Shown: positions 22,080-35,538 of the stretch, piece by piece
Numbering within the stretch: position 1 is the stretch's first letter
Layout of the letters: each line of letters opens with the position of its first letter
NCBI RefSeq assembly: GCF_003073045.1
Contig: NC_037591.1
Span: 20,206,819-20,270,818, forward strand
Reading direction: 5' to 3'
Source of the DNA: Pomacea canaliculata
Taxonomy: Eukaryota > Mollusca > Gastropoda > Architaenioglossa > Ampullariidae
DNA length: 64,000 nt
Position numbers and translations under genes: made by a program
The notes under the pieces: model-generated
What the model saw: the letters and a program-made list of their open reading frames with translations, nothing else
What the model was told of the DNA's origin: nothing
Databases searched by the model: none

Positions 22080-22260
22080 TATTTTGTCACTTGGGCCTTT
22101 CTGCTACTGGAAGTGGCGATGACCGTGGATCATGGCGTCAGCTTGTCCAGACATTGTGTCCACGTGGTGGGACTCGCGATCACCTCCTCACCTGCACCTG
22201 TCCAGTAATTATAACTGGCTTGCATAGTTTCATAATTGTCACATTAAACTTTATTTTAGT
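22080..22260 (+). mobile_element. Possible LINE 3' end remnant
   Basis: A frame here reads DDRGSWRQLVQTLCPRGGTR. DR..WR.LV..LC is a common C-terminal signature of CR1/Jockey-type LINE polyproteins. It lies about 650 bp past the endonuclease fragment on the same strand, so both may be parts of one internally deleted copy. The match is short. Confidence 0.35.
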
Positions 22261-22261
22261 G

Positions 22262-23879
22262 ACAATGCACGCAAATGCCCGTAAACGACACTTGTGTTCA
22301 AAGTACTGCAATTCGAGAAACTTTAACTTTGGTTTATATTGCCGCTGCTAGAACACCACATACACACGGTTCTCTAAATTTGTAGTTGCTCTGGTTGTGT
22401 TTACTGTGTTCATAGCTTCTTAGTTTATTTCTACTGGTTGTGCAGTTAAAACGATTATCCTTGTCCGCATCTTTTTTTTTTACTTTGAAATAAATATGAT
22501 TAACATTTGATTTGCGTAATTGACCTGAGAATATATATATATGTATGTAATTATTATCCTAGCACTAAATACACAGTAACAACACTATTATTATAGAGCT
22601 GGTAGAATGTTTTCGTTCTTGGGGTTTATTCCCTGGAAAAAGGGTTGCGAAGTCATAACAGCTCATGTCCACCTCCTCGTGACAGATTATTTCTTCTGTG
22701 TCAATGCCAGACCAATGTGGACCAACTTGTGATTAAGTGTGGCAAAGATGATATATAACCGCGACGCAAACTCTTTGCCAAACTTGACCAGAGGTTTGTC
22801 CACATTTGTGCTGTTAGGAACCGCCTTCAGCAAACAGCAGTGACAGAAATCACCAAAGCAGCAACAAAAGAAACCAAATGAAGTGCTGTGAAAACAAGAA
22901 CTTGTGGGACAGCAATAAGAGAGAATCTGCGAGAAGAAAAGCTTGAAAGACAAGAAGAACACAGTGGGTATTAAGGTGGTAACAAGAAAGTGTACTATAG
23001 GACATCTGACGATTCTTTTTCCATTGGTAACGCCGTGGCTGGCCCTGTAAAAACTCATTTTAACCGTTGCACCAGGACGTGATCATGACAGACGAAAAAA
23101 AAAAATAAAAATGAAGAAGAAGGTCTGGTAAAGCATCTTGATATGTTACTTATTTCTTGTAGTTCAATCCTTCCTCTTTTACAAGCCAGACTCGGAGGTG
23201 TAAACACAGAAGAACAATAAAGACCTATGATCAATAAATATTCAACATCGTCCTAAATCACTTTATTAACTTTTATTCAAAAGACAGGATCAAAGAAAGC
23301 TGTTTGTGAAAAAAAAAATTGTCAAAACACTGCGATAATCGTTAGCAGAAAACGACATAACGGAAGGTAGATGTCTACTGTATGTATGCAAGAGCACCAA
23401 TTCAAACTGAATAATAGTCAAACATGTCAAATGCAGTAACGTGGCATATTTTCACGGATGAAGCTGTGCAAGTACTTATCTACAACTCGTAGTTCACATC
23501 TTCACGGTCATCGTAATGTGTGACTAAAGCAGATTCAATGTAGAAGTGGAAATAGTTCATGTCCACACAGCAAATCATCGTAGATGGCTAGGATCTACAT
23601 GCTCACGAAGCAGAGAGGACAAAGCAACTACATCGACTTGTGACCTCCCGCGAACTGTGCGAAGAAACGTTAGATGAGATGACGGAGGCAGGCGGTTGAT
23701 GGCAGGCCTGACGAGAGGGTGGGGAGGGACAGGTGAGTCTGGTGTACCCGGGCCCGGTCTTGGTCAGTAGAGTTTTGCCTTCTTCTTTTCCTTTTAAAGA
23801 AAGGTTGAAGTAGCATTCCTCACTCTGGGGATTTTTTTCCTATGGAGAGGGATACTTCAACTTTGATCCTTTAATGTCA
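22262..23879. other. No gene recognised
   Basis: AT-rich with short frames only. A 123-codon minus-strand frame (22687-23058) is rich in Phe, Cys and Ser and has no recognised domain. It is not called. Confidence 0.5.
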
Positions 23880-24100
23880 TTTTTTCTCATTTACTAACCA
23901 CTCACGTGTAACCAACTCTATGCTCAAGTAGTGAGGGAGAGCCTGGAGCCAATTGTCCTAATGTTTGCAGTCTATACTACGTTAGAAATGTAGATATTGA
24001 CAATCGAATTGTAAGTATATTATTACTGGGAAAATTATTTACAATTACAATTACAAGGGGTCCGGAGAAATCGTCTACCCCGGCTCTCGGCGGGAACAGT
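23880..24100 (+). repeat. Dispersed repeat, copy 2 (first copy at ~5450)
   Basis: This matches 5450-5695 in the same orientation over about 220 bp: CATTTACTAACCACTC, CTCAAGTAGTGA, TGTTTGCAGTCTATA, TAGATATTGACAATCGAATT, TACTGGGAAAATTATTTAC and ACAAGGGG followed by CCGGAGAAATCG. Both copies end in a CCCCGG.TCTCGGCGG motif. The class is unknown. Confidence 0.7.
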
Positions 24101-27080
24101 CGATGGTGGAAGTCGCTGTGAGGTAGATTTGTACATAAAAAAAGTTCTAGTGCATACAAAGAAGGAACAATACAGATCAGTGGTAAATGCACACAAAAAG
24201 CACCCATCAAGAGGACACATACATCAACGAAGAAGACAAAAGAGAGATCGAGAGAGAACCTGAAGCCAGTCAAGCGAAGGGACATCGATTCAAAATAAGA
24301 GACAAGAAAAGTTTAGGAATAATTAAGGGATTAAAAAAAAAAACGACAACAAATAAAAAGAAAAAAGGAAAAAGGGAAAAAATCTTCATGACATTTACCT
24401 AAAGCTGAACTAATTATCACTACGATGATGGTGTATTTATTGTAGTGCGTGAATATATGAATGCATCAACGTTTTCTTACCAGATTGTCGCTTTTCTAAA
24501 AATTCGGCATTAAAGTAGATGGTAGAGCCGAATGTCATTTCTGTAGACTACAGCCGAAAGACTATTTTGCAAATATATTCATTATTGGCCTACAAATGCA
24601 TACCTATTATAAATATGTTCTCCCGAGTGCAAAATAAACTGTGAAAAGAAAGCAAATGTCAATGTCTAGCAAACAATGTGAAGATGTCTTACTGTCTCAG
24701 CACTAGTCCTTAAGACTTTCGACTGTTGCACTGTCCGGCGTTCTCTGAAAGATTATCTCCTTTAATCGCGGATTGCAGCAGACTACTCGCAGACGATGTT
24801 GTCATTCATTGTTACTGGAAAACCAGATGACTGACGAGCGGTACAGACGGCCCTTTTCATCGTCTGTTGGGAGGAGTTCCTTTCTGACCACCCCTCATCC
24901 TATCCCCGTTCCGCTCTCATTTTTTCCTCCCTTGTTGGCTGTAGGCGCTGTTGCATCCTCCACCTTAATCACAGCAGCAGCACGTGGCCGCAAGACATTG
25001 CATCTCCGTGATTTTCTCATAATGATCAGGGAGGAGAAGGGAGGAGATGGGGTGTACACAATAAAGGCCTGCGTGCGTGTTTGTAAGTCTGTGTGCGTGT
25101 GTGTGTGTGTGTGAGAGAGAGAGAGAAACAGCGTCCCTACTCTGTCTAGTGCTAAACGAAAGCCCTCCCAGTTGGCCTTGGCGGGGTCGGTTTCTGTGTT
25201 AGAACAGAAATTCTGTAATTGTTCTTCATGTCAAACTCTGATGACACAGGCTGGCGGGCGGACATTGGCGCGGCAGTGTGGTCTTGTGAGATGGGTGCGG
25301 CCAGAACTGTGAGGACGGCGCATTTCCGTTCATGTTACAAGCTTTTCTCACGAAAACGAGAAAATAAACTGGGCAGCAAGGGAGACAATACCATCCTAAC
25401 AGCGTCGTCGTCGACGACGACGACGATGATAATGATGATGACAGCGACGACGACTACGGGTCACGTGTAAATTGCATTCCCTCCAGACAACAGAGCTCAC
25501 TGCACTCTAACATGGTACAGACTGACACACATAAGTTGTCTAATTACAATATACTTATTGCTCTACTCAAACACACAAGATTTACATCAAAGACAATTAT
25601 AGCCATTTATTTACACCCGCGCGCGCACACACACAAAACCTTCTAGTCTCCTAAAGAAGAGTTATAAATGGTAATTAAATAACTGTTATGTGTGTGGGTT
25701 CGTGCGAATGTGATAATAAAAGAATGTTATCCAATATTTGGCAATAATTTCCAAATACTGTCTGATGTATTGCTATGAACGAAACATTCGGGTATTCTGC
25801 AGTTTTTCATTCAGTTTTGACAGCGCCCTAAAGTTTCAGACGCAGATTGCTCTGATATGATAAAGTCCGCAATGATGATGATACTCGTCCACTGCACTCC
25901 CTTCTCCCCTCTCCCACTCTTCCTAAGGAATGACTGGATGGAGAGGAAGGAGAAAGTGTCTGTTGCAGCCAGCATGCCGTGAGGAAGCTAACAAAGGCTG
26001 GAGCAACAAATTCACTCGACTTGTGTTTGATGTCCTTGGCGAGGGTGCCAAATAAATGTGAGCAGGCGATAATTCTGGCACCCCTTGTTTGTCTTTTTGT
26101 CTGCGAAGGTCAGAAGTGTGATTGGATTGTTAGCTCAGATATAGGGATGGCATACATGCAGACAGATGGGCGCGTCTAGGTGACAGTTTAACCCGCTCAG
26201 GTATTCACGTGGAAGATTTCACCTGCTTAACCCGTTTGCTGGCTGCGCGAATGTTTATCTGTATATTTGAAATTAGCAGTGGCTTCAGGGCTTGTTGATG
26301 TCTCCCGCGAACTGTGATTTTATTGTTAACTTTCCATCTACCACTTCATTTGAGTCAATGTTTTATTAATTCTGCAGTTGATGTTTGTGTGTGTAGTGTA
26401 GCAAAATGGTGAAACAGTTGCATGTTCCAAGAATGTAACGCACGTGTGATCAAGTACTGCTGCTGATTCGATATCTTTACAAAGCAATACTAATGCAATT
26501 CATAGAGAGCATATACCCTTGTGAAAGTGAGCTCAACACCCTGTACACAAAAGGATACAAATAAACCAACAGTATAATGGTATACTAGAAATATTAGCGT
26601 CAGCAAACAAATGATATAATTACAAACATGAACGATCGCTCGATCAGAGTTTATGGATGAAGATAAAGAACTAAAAATCTATCATTATTTTGTAATGCAC
26701 AAGGAAATGATACATCTGTTGTATTTACTTTGTAAGTTATTAATTTAAGCGCTTAACATCAGTTGAAATTTTGAGATCTGACTAGTTTTGTGAAACTGCA
26801 TTTTCGCCACCAGGCATGAATGAATTCTTCTCGACATGTCGTCTACGTCACTCTAGTCCCCGCACTGGCTCCAAGAATTCCGGTCACTTTATGTAGGTGA
26901 GTAGTTGAAGCCCCTACGCTCCTCGAGGACTAACAAAGACTAAACTATGCACGCGAGAAGCTGAGTCCTTCTCTACAGTTGAGTGAAATGCATTTCGACC
27001 ACGAACTAAAATCTATCCACGTCCACGTTTCGACGTCTGTTGGGTCGACGACAGTTATCTCCCTTAGACAGGCGACAAGC
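24101..27080. other. No gene recognised; 5' flank of CARNMT1
   Basis: This holds TG microsatellites near 25085 and a CGACGA/ATGATG-rich patch near 25405-25450. Short frames show no domain. The last few hundred bases should contain the CARNMT1 promoter and 5' leader, but no TATA box or other site is clear. Confidence 0.5.
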
Positions 27081-30000
27081 ATGGCCGGCGAAGAAAGTGT
27101 CAAGCAATGCACAGACGAAGTTTCTACACCGTCAAGTGATGATATCGATGATATTAGGGAGCATGAACATTTTCTGAGAGTAATCGAGGCATTCAAAGGA
27201 TATAGGTGGTATATTTATGCGAAATAATAAAAAAGATTTATGTTTCGAAACAGGATGAAAGTGCTTTCATTGTATTTTTCGTCTGCTAGTGCTACTATTA
27301 GACAAAGCCGATGTTTGCCAATCGTATAATACAATTTACTTTCCAGATCAAAACAGAACAGAGACCAGAACATCTATGTGTTCAATTTCACAACTTTTGT
27401 TATGGCTCCAACTTGTTTCTTAATCCGGCAATCGATACGGTTTTTAAGTTTCCTGTTTAAATCAGTATTCACTTTTTTAAAAAAAAAGTGTATTAATTTA
27501 AGCATACTTATATTGCGAAGGTAATGGTAGCTATATCTGCACTGTAAAATTTTAAAAGCCAAGGTTAATATGCGAAGTAAGTTTGGGTCGACATCATCAG
27601 ACACACACATTTGACATCTTTTTAGAAACCTTAATTAGTGGCAGTCATATTAGTAAATTAGATGTTCTACACGATTGCCTTTTTCATACTTGCTTTTTTG
27701 AAGGTTAAAATATGGTATATAATAGAGAAAAAGTTCTGCATTTAGTTTATCTCTTTGACATTTAAGATGAATTTTTCTTTTTCATTTACTTTTGCCATCA
27801 TAATGACATTACTTGAGCTCTTTTCTTCTGTTAAAAGAATAGGGTTTCCATGTGAGGTGTAACACATATTAATCTTTATCATATTCGCATTAATGTTTTT
27901 ATAAAATAGCCCAATGACTAAGGATCTACGTAATCTTATGCACATTATTTTTTTGACTGTGCAAAGATCCCACTGCCTGCGGCGAATCCAAAGTGCAGAA
28001 GATGATTTTCTGGAGTTGCCAGAACACCATCAGCAGTACCTGCCTAACTTTCGAGATAACTTGGATGTAATGCGGACCTGTGTTGCCCACAATCATGAGG
28101 TCATCAAAATCATGATTCAAGATGCAGAGACTATGTTTGAGAACAGAAATCATGCCCTTGTCAATGTATGTCACAAGTTTCAGAAATCTTTCTTCCAATA
28201 TTAACTAACATAAGTGTTTTAGCTGTAGACATGTTCACATTTGTTAAAATATGTTTAATGGGAGAAAGATGAGAGAATTAAGTTCTCAGTGTTCAGAAAA
28301 AAAATTGCTTTACATTTTGCTTATTTGTTTGTTCAGTCTTTATTATATATTATAATTGTAGCTGTACTGCTGGAAAGTCAGGGCACTAGTTTTAAAACTG
28401 TGCAATTTATTTACTTTTTACTTTCATCAAACCAATAATACCTGTTTTTAAGGCTTTTAACTTGATGTTGTGAAATTAATTAAAATGAGTAGAAATTACA
28501 GAAAAATAACAATACAAATTATACAATATAAATATTTAGCAATTTGTGGGTTGGGAATCCTGTTAACATTAAGTTGCCTTTTAATGCCCAAATAACTAAA
28601 CAAAAGAGTGCCATTATTAAAGTTATGAATATCCTATTTCCTAGCACTGGGGACATTTTTGTAAATTATTTTGCAGGGAGATGATGACCCTCACATTAAA
28701 CCTACAGCCTTTGACATGGACAAGGTCAAGACGACACTCAAGCAGTTTGTGCGAGACTGGAGTCAAGCAGGACGGGCAGAGAGGGCAGCCTGCTATGATC
28801 CTGTTGTTACAGCAGTAGAGAAAAGATTCCCTTCTGAAACACAGTGAGATTATTCACTATTTGTTTTGATATGGAGGCTGTGAACAATTCATCCCATTTT
28901 TTTTTAACATAATAACTTTTAAAGACATAATAACAAGAGGCATATGATAATACTACAATAATATTATGTATGTAGTACATATAAGGAGGAAAGACAAGCA
29001 CATTGTTAGATTTGTTAGAAAATTATTAGACTGCTGGATATAAAATTTCTAATTATTTTTATGGCAGTCAAATATGTTATTTTCTGTACAGTAACATTTG
29101 CTGTACAGTGACCCTACAAAAAATTACCATGCATTAGAAAGAGATCAAAACTGTGACCTTATGAATGTCCAACTACATCTTATTGCCAAATGGTCTCAGT
29201 TCTTCTATTGGTTGAGTATCAATGTGCATTAATGATGCAAGTTATGGGTTTTTCTTTACTTATGTGCATGGGGTCTTTATAGGGTTGCATTCAGGTTGAC
29301 CTTCAAAAGCTAAAGTTTCTCTGCCCACCTCTCTCTCTCTGTGTAACACACACACACACAGAGTACACACAAGCATATATATGTATATGTACTAATATAT
29401 TTGAAACTGACATAAAATAGTTATTTCGGCTGCTTGTGTCTAAATTCTGTCATGCATATGTTAGTCATATGTCTCCATCCTGTGTCTTGCATTTTTTTCA
29501 GCGATCGTCGCTCAGTCAGCGTCTTAGTACCTGGAGCAGGTCTGGGACGCTTAGCCCACGAATTTGCTCGACGAGGTTACAACTGTCAGGGCAATGAGTG
29601 GAGCCTCTTTATGCTCATTGCTTCAAATTTTGTTCTCAACAGGTATGTAGGTGATGTACGTTGCAATGTGTAACCCTAATTACTACATCTGTCTATTTTT
29701 AACCTTTTTTACCATGGAATTTTACATTCAGCCTTTGTCGTTCACCTTTTTGTATGATTTCTTCAGGTCGTGTTCTTCATGTACTTGATTAAAACTCAGA
29801 CTATGACATCAATGTTGTGGTAGAGCACTATACAAATATAGATTTATCATTATTAATGTTATGATTATCAGAAACAAACTTTTCATCTTCTGAAGATCTG
29901 AGTTTGGTGGGATGGGAAAAACATCCATCTTTGAATGATAGAATAAAAGCTTCATCTTGTGAGAAACTGAAAGTCATTTCCCTCTTGCATGTTGTATTTT

Positions 30001-32461
30001 TGGGTATATATCCTAGACCTTTGGATATATATGCTTACCTTATTTTGTAGCATGTAAATAGTTAAAATTTGCCCTTTGCCTTTATAACACAAACGGGGCA
30101 GGTGCAAGGAGGTAGAAGATTTTCGTCTGTACCCATGGGTACATCAGTGGAGTAACAACATGAGGAGCAGTGATCAAACAATGCATGTGACATTTCCAGA
30201 CATCAACCCATCAGATCTTGCAGAAGATGTCAGTTTCTCCATGGCTGCAGGCGACTTTTTAGAAGTGTATAGAACATCAGGTGACAACATGTTTTGCTGA
30301 TTCAAGGACCTCTTGCAGGGTTCTTGCTACTGTATTTAATATCTTGTTACCAAATTGAAAGAAAATCTAAGTAATCATTAATAAGTTCACAGAAATCTTA
30401 CCAGAACTTTGCATTGTATTTGCAGTACAAATAATAGCGATGGGTGAAAAAAATCTTGGGGACTAATTCTGCAAGCATTAAGAAGGCTAATACTGTACAT
30501 TATTAAAACTATTTTAAACTTATTGGGCTTTGTTTATAACAAGCTTCAATTTTCCACCTTGGTGAATAGCTGTTTTATTTGCAAGAAACAAGATTTAAAA
30601 ATTAATATATTTACCTGCTGCTCAGAAAGAAATCAAAATCCAGGTTTTCAAGACACCAAGAATTAAGACTCAATAGCATCACTTCTTGTTTTCTGACCTC
30701 ATGTTACCATTTATAAACTTTGCCAGAGATAGTGACTACAGATATACTTTTTCAATGAAAAATTTGCTTTAAGAAATACTACCAACATACTTGCATAAAG
30801 AATCATGAGGGAATTACTGTGCATGGATAGCATGAAAGTAGAAAGTAAGTTGTGTTCAAACTTGTACACCTGCAAACCATAATACACTAGTTTAAATAAC
30901 GTTTTTTTAAGCGGTTGTAAAGTCTTTCAATATTTTTTTTAAAGTCAAAAGACCTTATTTAAAAGTTGGTTGCTGAAGAGCGAAAGCTCAGAACTGGCGA
31001 TAGAGGGGGGCTAGCAGGGGTGACCATCCTAGGCTTTGTGCCTGAGGAGCCCCCGCAAAAGGAGATTCTGTGATACACTTTATAGTTTACACTTATTACT
31101 AAAGGCCCCGTATATAACATTTGCCCAGGGCCCCTAAGGCCCATATTCCTAACACCAGCTCTGAAAAGCTTCAAATAATTAATGTGTTATATGTAGCAAC
31201 ATCATCAAAATTAATATTGATGATGATGATGATGATGCAGGTGTATGGGACTGTGTGGCTACTGTTTTCTTCTTGGATACTGCTCATAACATTGTGGCAT
31301 ATGTGGAAACCATATGGAAGATTCTTAAACCAGGAGGATACTGGGTAAATCTAGGTAAATTTCCACACATTTTACAGTTTGTATGAATGTCAAAAAGGTA
31401 GTATATTACATATATTTCTGCTTTCTTTGTGAACATTTTTCTTTGCTTATCCTATCAAATACATTTGAAAAGACATGGCTTAGACTCTTCTTTTCTTCAC
31501 ATAATGGGTTTCTCCAAGACAAATCGATACATAGTGAACAGTGTTATGCTTGCCAACAGCTGTTATGTGGGTACTCTGGCAAAATGACATGAATATTTTA
31601 GATTGTAAGTATGCTCATGGAATATGTTACATAAAATTCAGTAAATTGTTTAAAAAATATTAACACTCTCTAGCTTTTCTTACCTCATTTCACACACACA
31701 TTTGTCTGCATATTTCAACCCCTTCCCCTACCCTTGACCTTCTTTCTTCCATAGCTGATATGAGAGAATTACATACATAAGGAGAAGTTTCATTTTTTTT
31801 CCCCGTTAAATTTTAGCAACAATATCTGCTTAGAATAACATAATAAATCTTTGTGAATACACTGCTTTAAATTGCATCTGATCATAGGAATTTATTACAA
31901 TTTTCAGTTATTGTTTGGTTTTATTTCCTTAAGTAACAAGGTGAAAAATTTACTTTCATCCTTTGTTTATTGTAACAGGTCCACTGCTTTACCATTACTC
32001 TGAAGTACCAGGGGAGAGCTCTATTGAACTTAGCTATGAGGATTTGAGGAATGTCATTGGAAAAGTGGGGTTTGACATTGAGGTATTTATGTAGTTAGAA
32101 TGCAATTGCCAAACATATGAGCTGTAGAGAATTATCTCTAACTGGGCTATGTGTTGTACTTTTATTTTTATACTTATTCACTTTTATGGATGGCCTTCCA
32201 CAGCAATACCCAGAATTAAATGATTGTGATGACATCATGTCCATCTATATTATGTTGATGTTCTTTTTAGTTGATGACTTTCCTTCTTTCACATCTTCAG
32301 CAGATCCTGAATGAGAAAATTTTTTTTTTTATTATTTTAAACAGGAGGAGAAAGAAAATGTGAAAGCCACCTACACGCAGAATCCATTGTCGATGCTGCA
32401 GTATGAATACAGATGTGTCTTCTTTGTGGTGCGCAAGCCTCTGGAAGCTTCTTTGTCATGA
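27081..32461 (+). CDS. CARNMT1: Carnosine N-methyltransferase (N2227 family)
   Basis: An S-adenosylmethionine-dependent methyltransferase that in vertebrates turns carnosine into anserine. Exons: 27081-27205, 27967-28165, 28677-28843, 29502-29642, 30102-30280, 31241-31354, 31979-32082, 32345-32461. All splice phases agree, giving 381 aa. Vertebrate proteins are about 400 aa, with a longer N-terminus. Landmarks in order: [35 protein letters not shown], the SAM-binding [93 protein letters not shown] and the end [13 protein letters not shown]. Every conserved block is intact. The start at 27081 is the Met nearest the conserved domain in a frame that also stays open upstream, so the first residues are less certain. 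It is convergent with BLOC1S6. It is likely expressed constitutively, though the sequence does not show this. Confidence 0.96.
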
Positions 32462-32754
32462 CATTTTTGCTTACATTGTTTTTTCGTAATAGTTCATGTC
32501 ATTACTTGTGGTTTTGATCACAAGTAAAGGAAAACAACTGTTTTTACCTCGTGAATGAGCATGCCAGTTTGTTGAGTTGTGGTCTTGCACATGTGTGTGT
32601 GGGTGTATGAAAGAGAGAGCATGTTCTTGTGGTTTTATGTATGCCTATCTCCAGGAGGTGTACACTGAAGTGGTAAGCAGATTGGCCATGTACGTTTGCA
32701 AAATACACACAACTTTTCAGTCTTGCATTACAGCAAATGGAAATAGCTGCTGAA

Positions 32755-32930
32755 CTTTAATGTGGTCCACTCTTTCTTTCTTTTTTTTTTTTTTGTGTTT
32801 CCACAAAAGTTATTTAATAGAGGCAAACCAGCAACACATACTCAATGTGGTCCACTCTTTCTTTCTTTTTTTTTTTTTTGTGTTTCCACAAAAGTTATTT
32901 AATAGAGGCAAACCAGCAACACATACTCTC
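32755..32930 (+). repeat. ~84-bp tandem duplication in the CARNMT1 3' UTR
   Basis: Two near-identical copies start at AATGTGGTCCACTCTTTC, pass a poly-T run and TTTCCACAAAAGTTATTTAA, and end at CCAGCAACACATACTC. They differ by about one T in the run. The copies lie about 300 bp after the CARNMT1 stop and before an AATAAA at 33187. The high identity points to a recent duplication or a tandem assembly artefact. Confidence 0.85.
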
Positions 32931-33186
32931 AGTATGATTAATAGCTGTTACCAACACACAGACAAGCTTTTTGTATGTTCATGAAAGGGGATTTGACATT
33001 AAATAGGTACATGGGTTATTCATAATTTTTTATAAACAGTTGAATTTTCTCTAAGCCTAAATGTGACTTTTAGTAAATGAGTTCTAGATTTCTTGAGAAT
33101 CAGTCATTATTATTCAATATCTATTTGAATACCTTCATGTAAATCTGCTGCACATTTATCTGAATTTACAGATGACTTTTGTTGTA

Positions 33187-33192
33187 AATAAA
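33187..33192 (+). terminator. Candidate polyadenylation signal of CARNMT1
   Basis: AATAAA about 725 bp after the stop codon, followed by AT-rich sequence with a GT-rich patch. Other signals may be used; this is a positional call. Confidence 0.35.
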
Positions 33193-33199
33193 TTATAAT

Positions 33200-35518
33200 G
33201 ATATCTTGTATCTGGGTTTATGTTTGAGTTCTTGGTTGAAAGAATTCCTCACTTGATTATATATAAGTGAAAGTAAGTTGAAAAATATGTCTTCAAACTT
33301 CGACATCATGGCACAAGAAAGTAGCTATTTTCATTTCAGTTTCAGGTTTCCATCTAGTATTTTACACTGGAATTCACACTAAACCATTCCTCACTGTATC
33401 CTGTATAAATACTTTCATTTTAGCCTTGAATAAGAAAATTCTGCTGCATGTCTTTGAAATCTGGTTCTCATAGATTTGCTTGGTTACATAACTGATTGGC
33501 CAAAAGTTCTAAACATCAACACTAAAACTTAACATTGTGAAAAGCAGTATTTACTGAGGTATATCCTCCTTGTCTGTTAGTGAACAGAGATTCTGCACGC
33601 CCAAACCTTTCTTCTAATCACTATTTCTTTTTTCCCCATCTACTTCCAAGGCAGACTACCACCACCATTTTAAAATCATGTCAAAATACTTTTCTGGAAA
33701 TAGCTTCAAAACATGTATACAGTGAATAAAAAATATGCATACAAACATGTATTTACATAGCGCAAGCAAATGTATTATCAGCACTGTTAAGGCTCATTAT
33801 GACTGTTCTTAAATTTAATTTAATAATCACGTTCTCATGGCTATCAAAAATAACCATTGGAGTTCGATATAAAAACAGAGATATAATGAAATGATAGCAT
33901 TACAGCTTCAGATTTCACTATAATAGCACTTGTAAAGTTATCTAAAGTACTGCAACTGTCCCCCATCTGGCATTGCATTTGGTGACCTGTCTATTGTAAG
34001 GTCCTGGTTATCTCTCTCATATTGAGAATCTTCTTGCTGTCTTAAGTAGGTACTATGTCAACTTTTCTTGTTTCTCTTTTTGTGCTATATGCTTGATTAA
34101 AAACTGATCAATTAATGCTTATTTTTCACTCCTGTCTCATTTCCAGCTGATGAAGACCTTTGAAACACATGCTGGTTGTGAATCTAAAACTGTCAGTCAA
34201 AAAGAAACTGTTTAAACTAGAGACTCTACACTTAAGGAATTTATAAAAAATTTAGTCAAGCCATAAATACACTAATTGAAGAAAAGAACAGGGCATAGAA
34301 AAACAGCAATTTCTTTCATTTATTGAGAGTATTCTTTTTCATTTACATGCTGGTTCCTCAGTCTGTCCATGACAGGAATAGCTAAACATATTGTCCATAT
34401 CTGTTTTAAGATAGTATCAAGCAGAGGGATTTAGTTTCTTTTTGTGTGAACAAATAGGAAAACTTCCAGCATTTTGCCAATACCTGAACATGTACTAATG
34501 GGAAAATTTATTACATTCAGGTAAACATTATGCTATGCCTGTATGTAGAAGCAATAGGCACCTGAAATCATTTGCGCCATCTGCTTTCCAGCTGCTCAAT
34601 CACAGATGAATTGTCCTTGGTGTGTGTGTGATGTTTAAGTGTGCTCATGAATGGTCTAGATGTAAGATTGTGTTTTTGGTTGTTTTTATTCTTTCGTTTT
34701 TTTTTTTTTTAGATTTAATATTTTTTGCCTTGAAACTAGAACTTTTATGTTCAGTAACTAAGCACTTTTCCAAATTACACATTGGGATTAATAAAGTTGG
34801 TAATTGTCAAGAAATATTGGGAACTGAAGAACATGAAGACAAATTCATGGAAAGACCATAAAAAACTGAAAACCATGGCAAGATTTTTTTTTAAAACATA
34901 TCTTTTAGAATGGAAATACACTGCATGCAAAACGCAGTTTTATTAATCCACTTGTTTCAAGAAAAATTTATTTGGTCCAGTAATCAATAACACAACAGCA
35001 CTTAGATGGGCATTTAAAAAAAATGAAAAAAATAACTCCATAACTTTCCATGATGTTTTTATCCACCCTGTTAAAATAAACTACAGTGGTACCTTGGCAC
35101 TCGAACTGTGCTCAAACATTTCTGTTTTTAACCAGTATTTTCAAGAGAATTGCACTTGACCACTTGCTTGACACTTGACCACTGTATACTATAACCTGCC
35201 CCCGTGACATTTTAAGATAATTAAACAATGGGGAAAGCATCACTTTGCAAGTCAATCTCAAGCAGTAAGGACCTGTCCTGCTGCTATGTTCACCATTTCA
35301 TGGTTGGTTGTTTTTTAAATATATATATACATACAAACACCATAAAGTCAAAGAGCACCAAAAAATATTTCCCAGTGCCAAAGGAAAACAGGAAGAACAA
35401 TTGATTAAAAAAATAAATTATTTGTAAGTATGAAAGTGGCATGCATTTTACTGAATGAGCCTTTTAGTATGGCATGGTTAAGTCAACAATATTGACAATA
35501 TTTAAGGTACCACTGTAG
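33200..35518. other. Intergenic between two convergent genes
   Basis: AT-rich, with no frame showing a domain. An AT microsatellite lies near 35320. No gene is supported between the ends of CARNMT1 and BLOC1S6. Confidence 0.6.
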
Positions 35519-35538
35519 TTTTATTGCCTTTTTCCACT

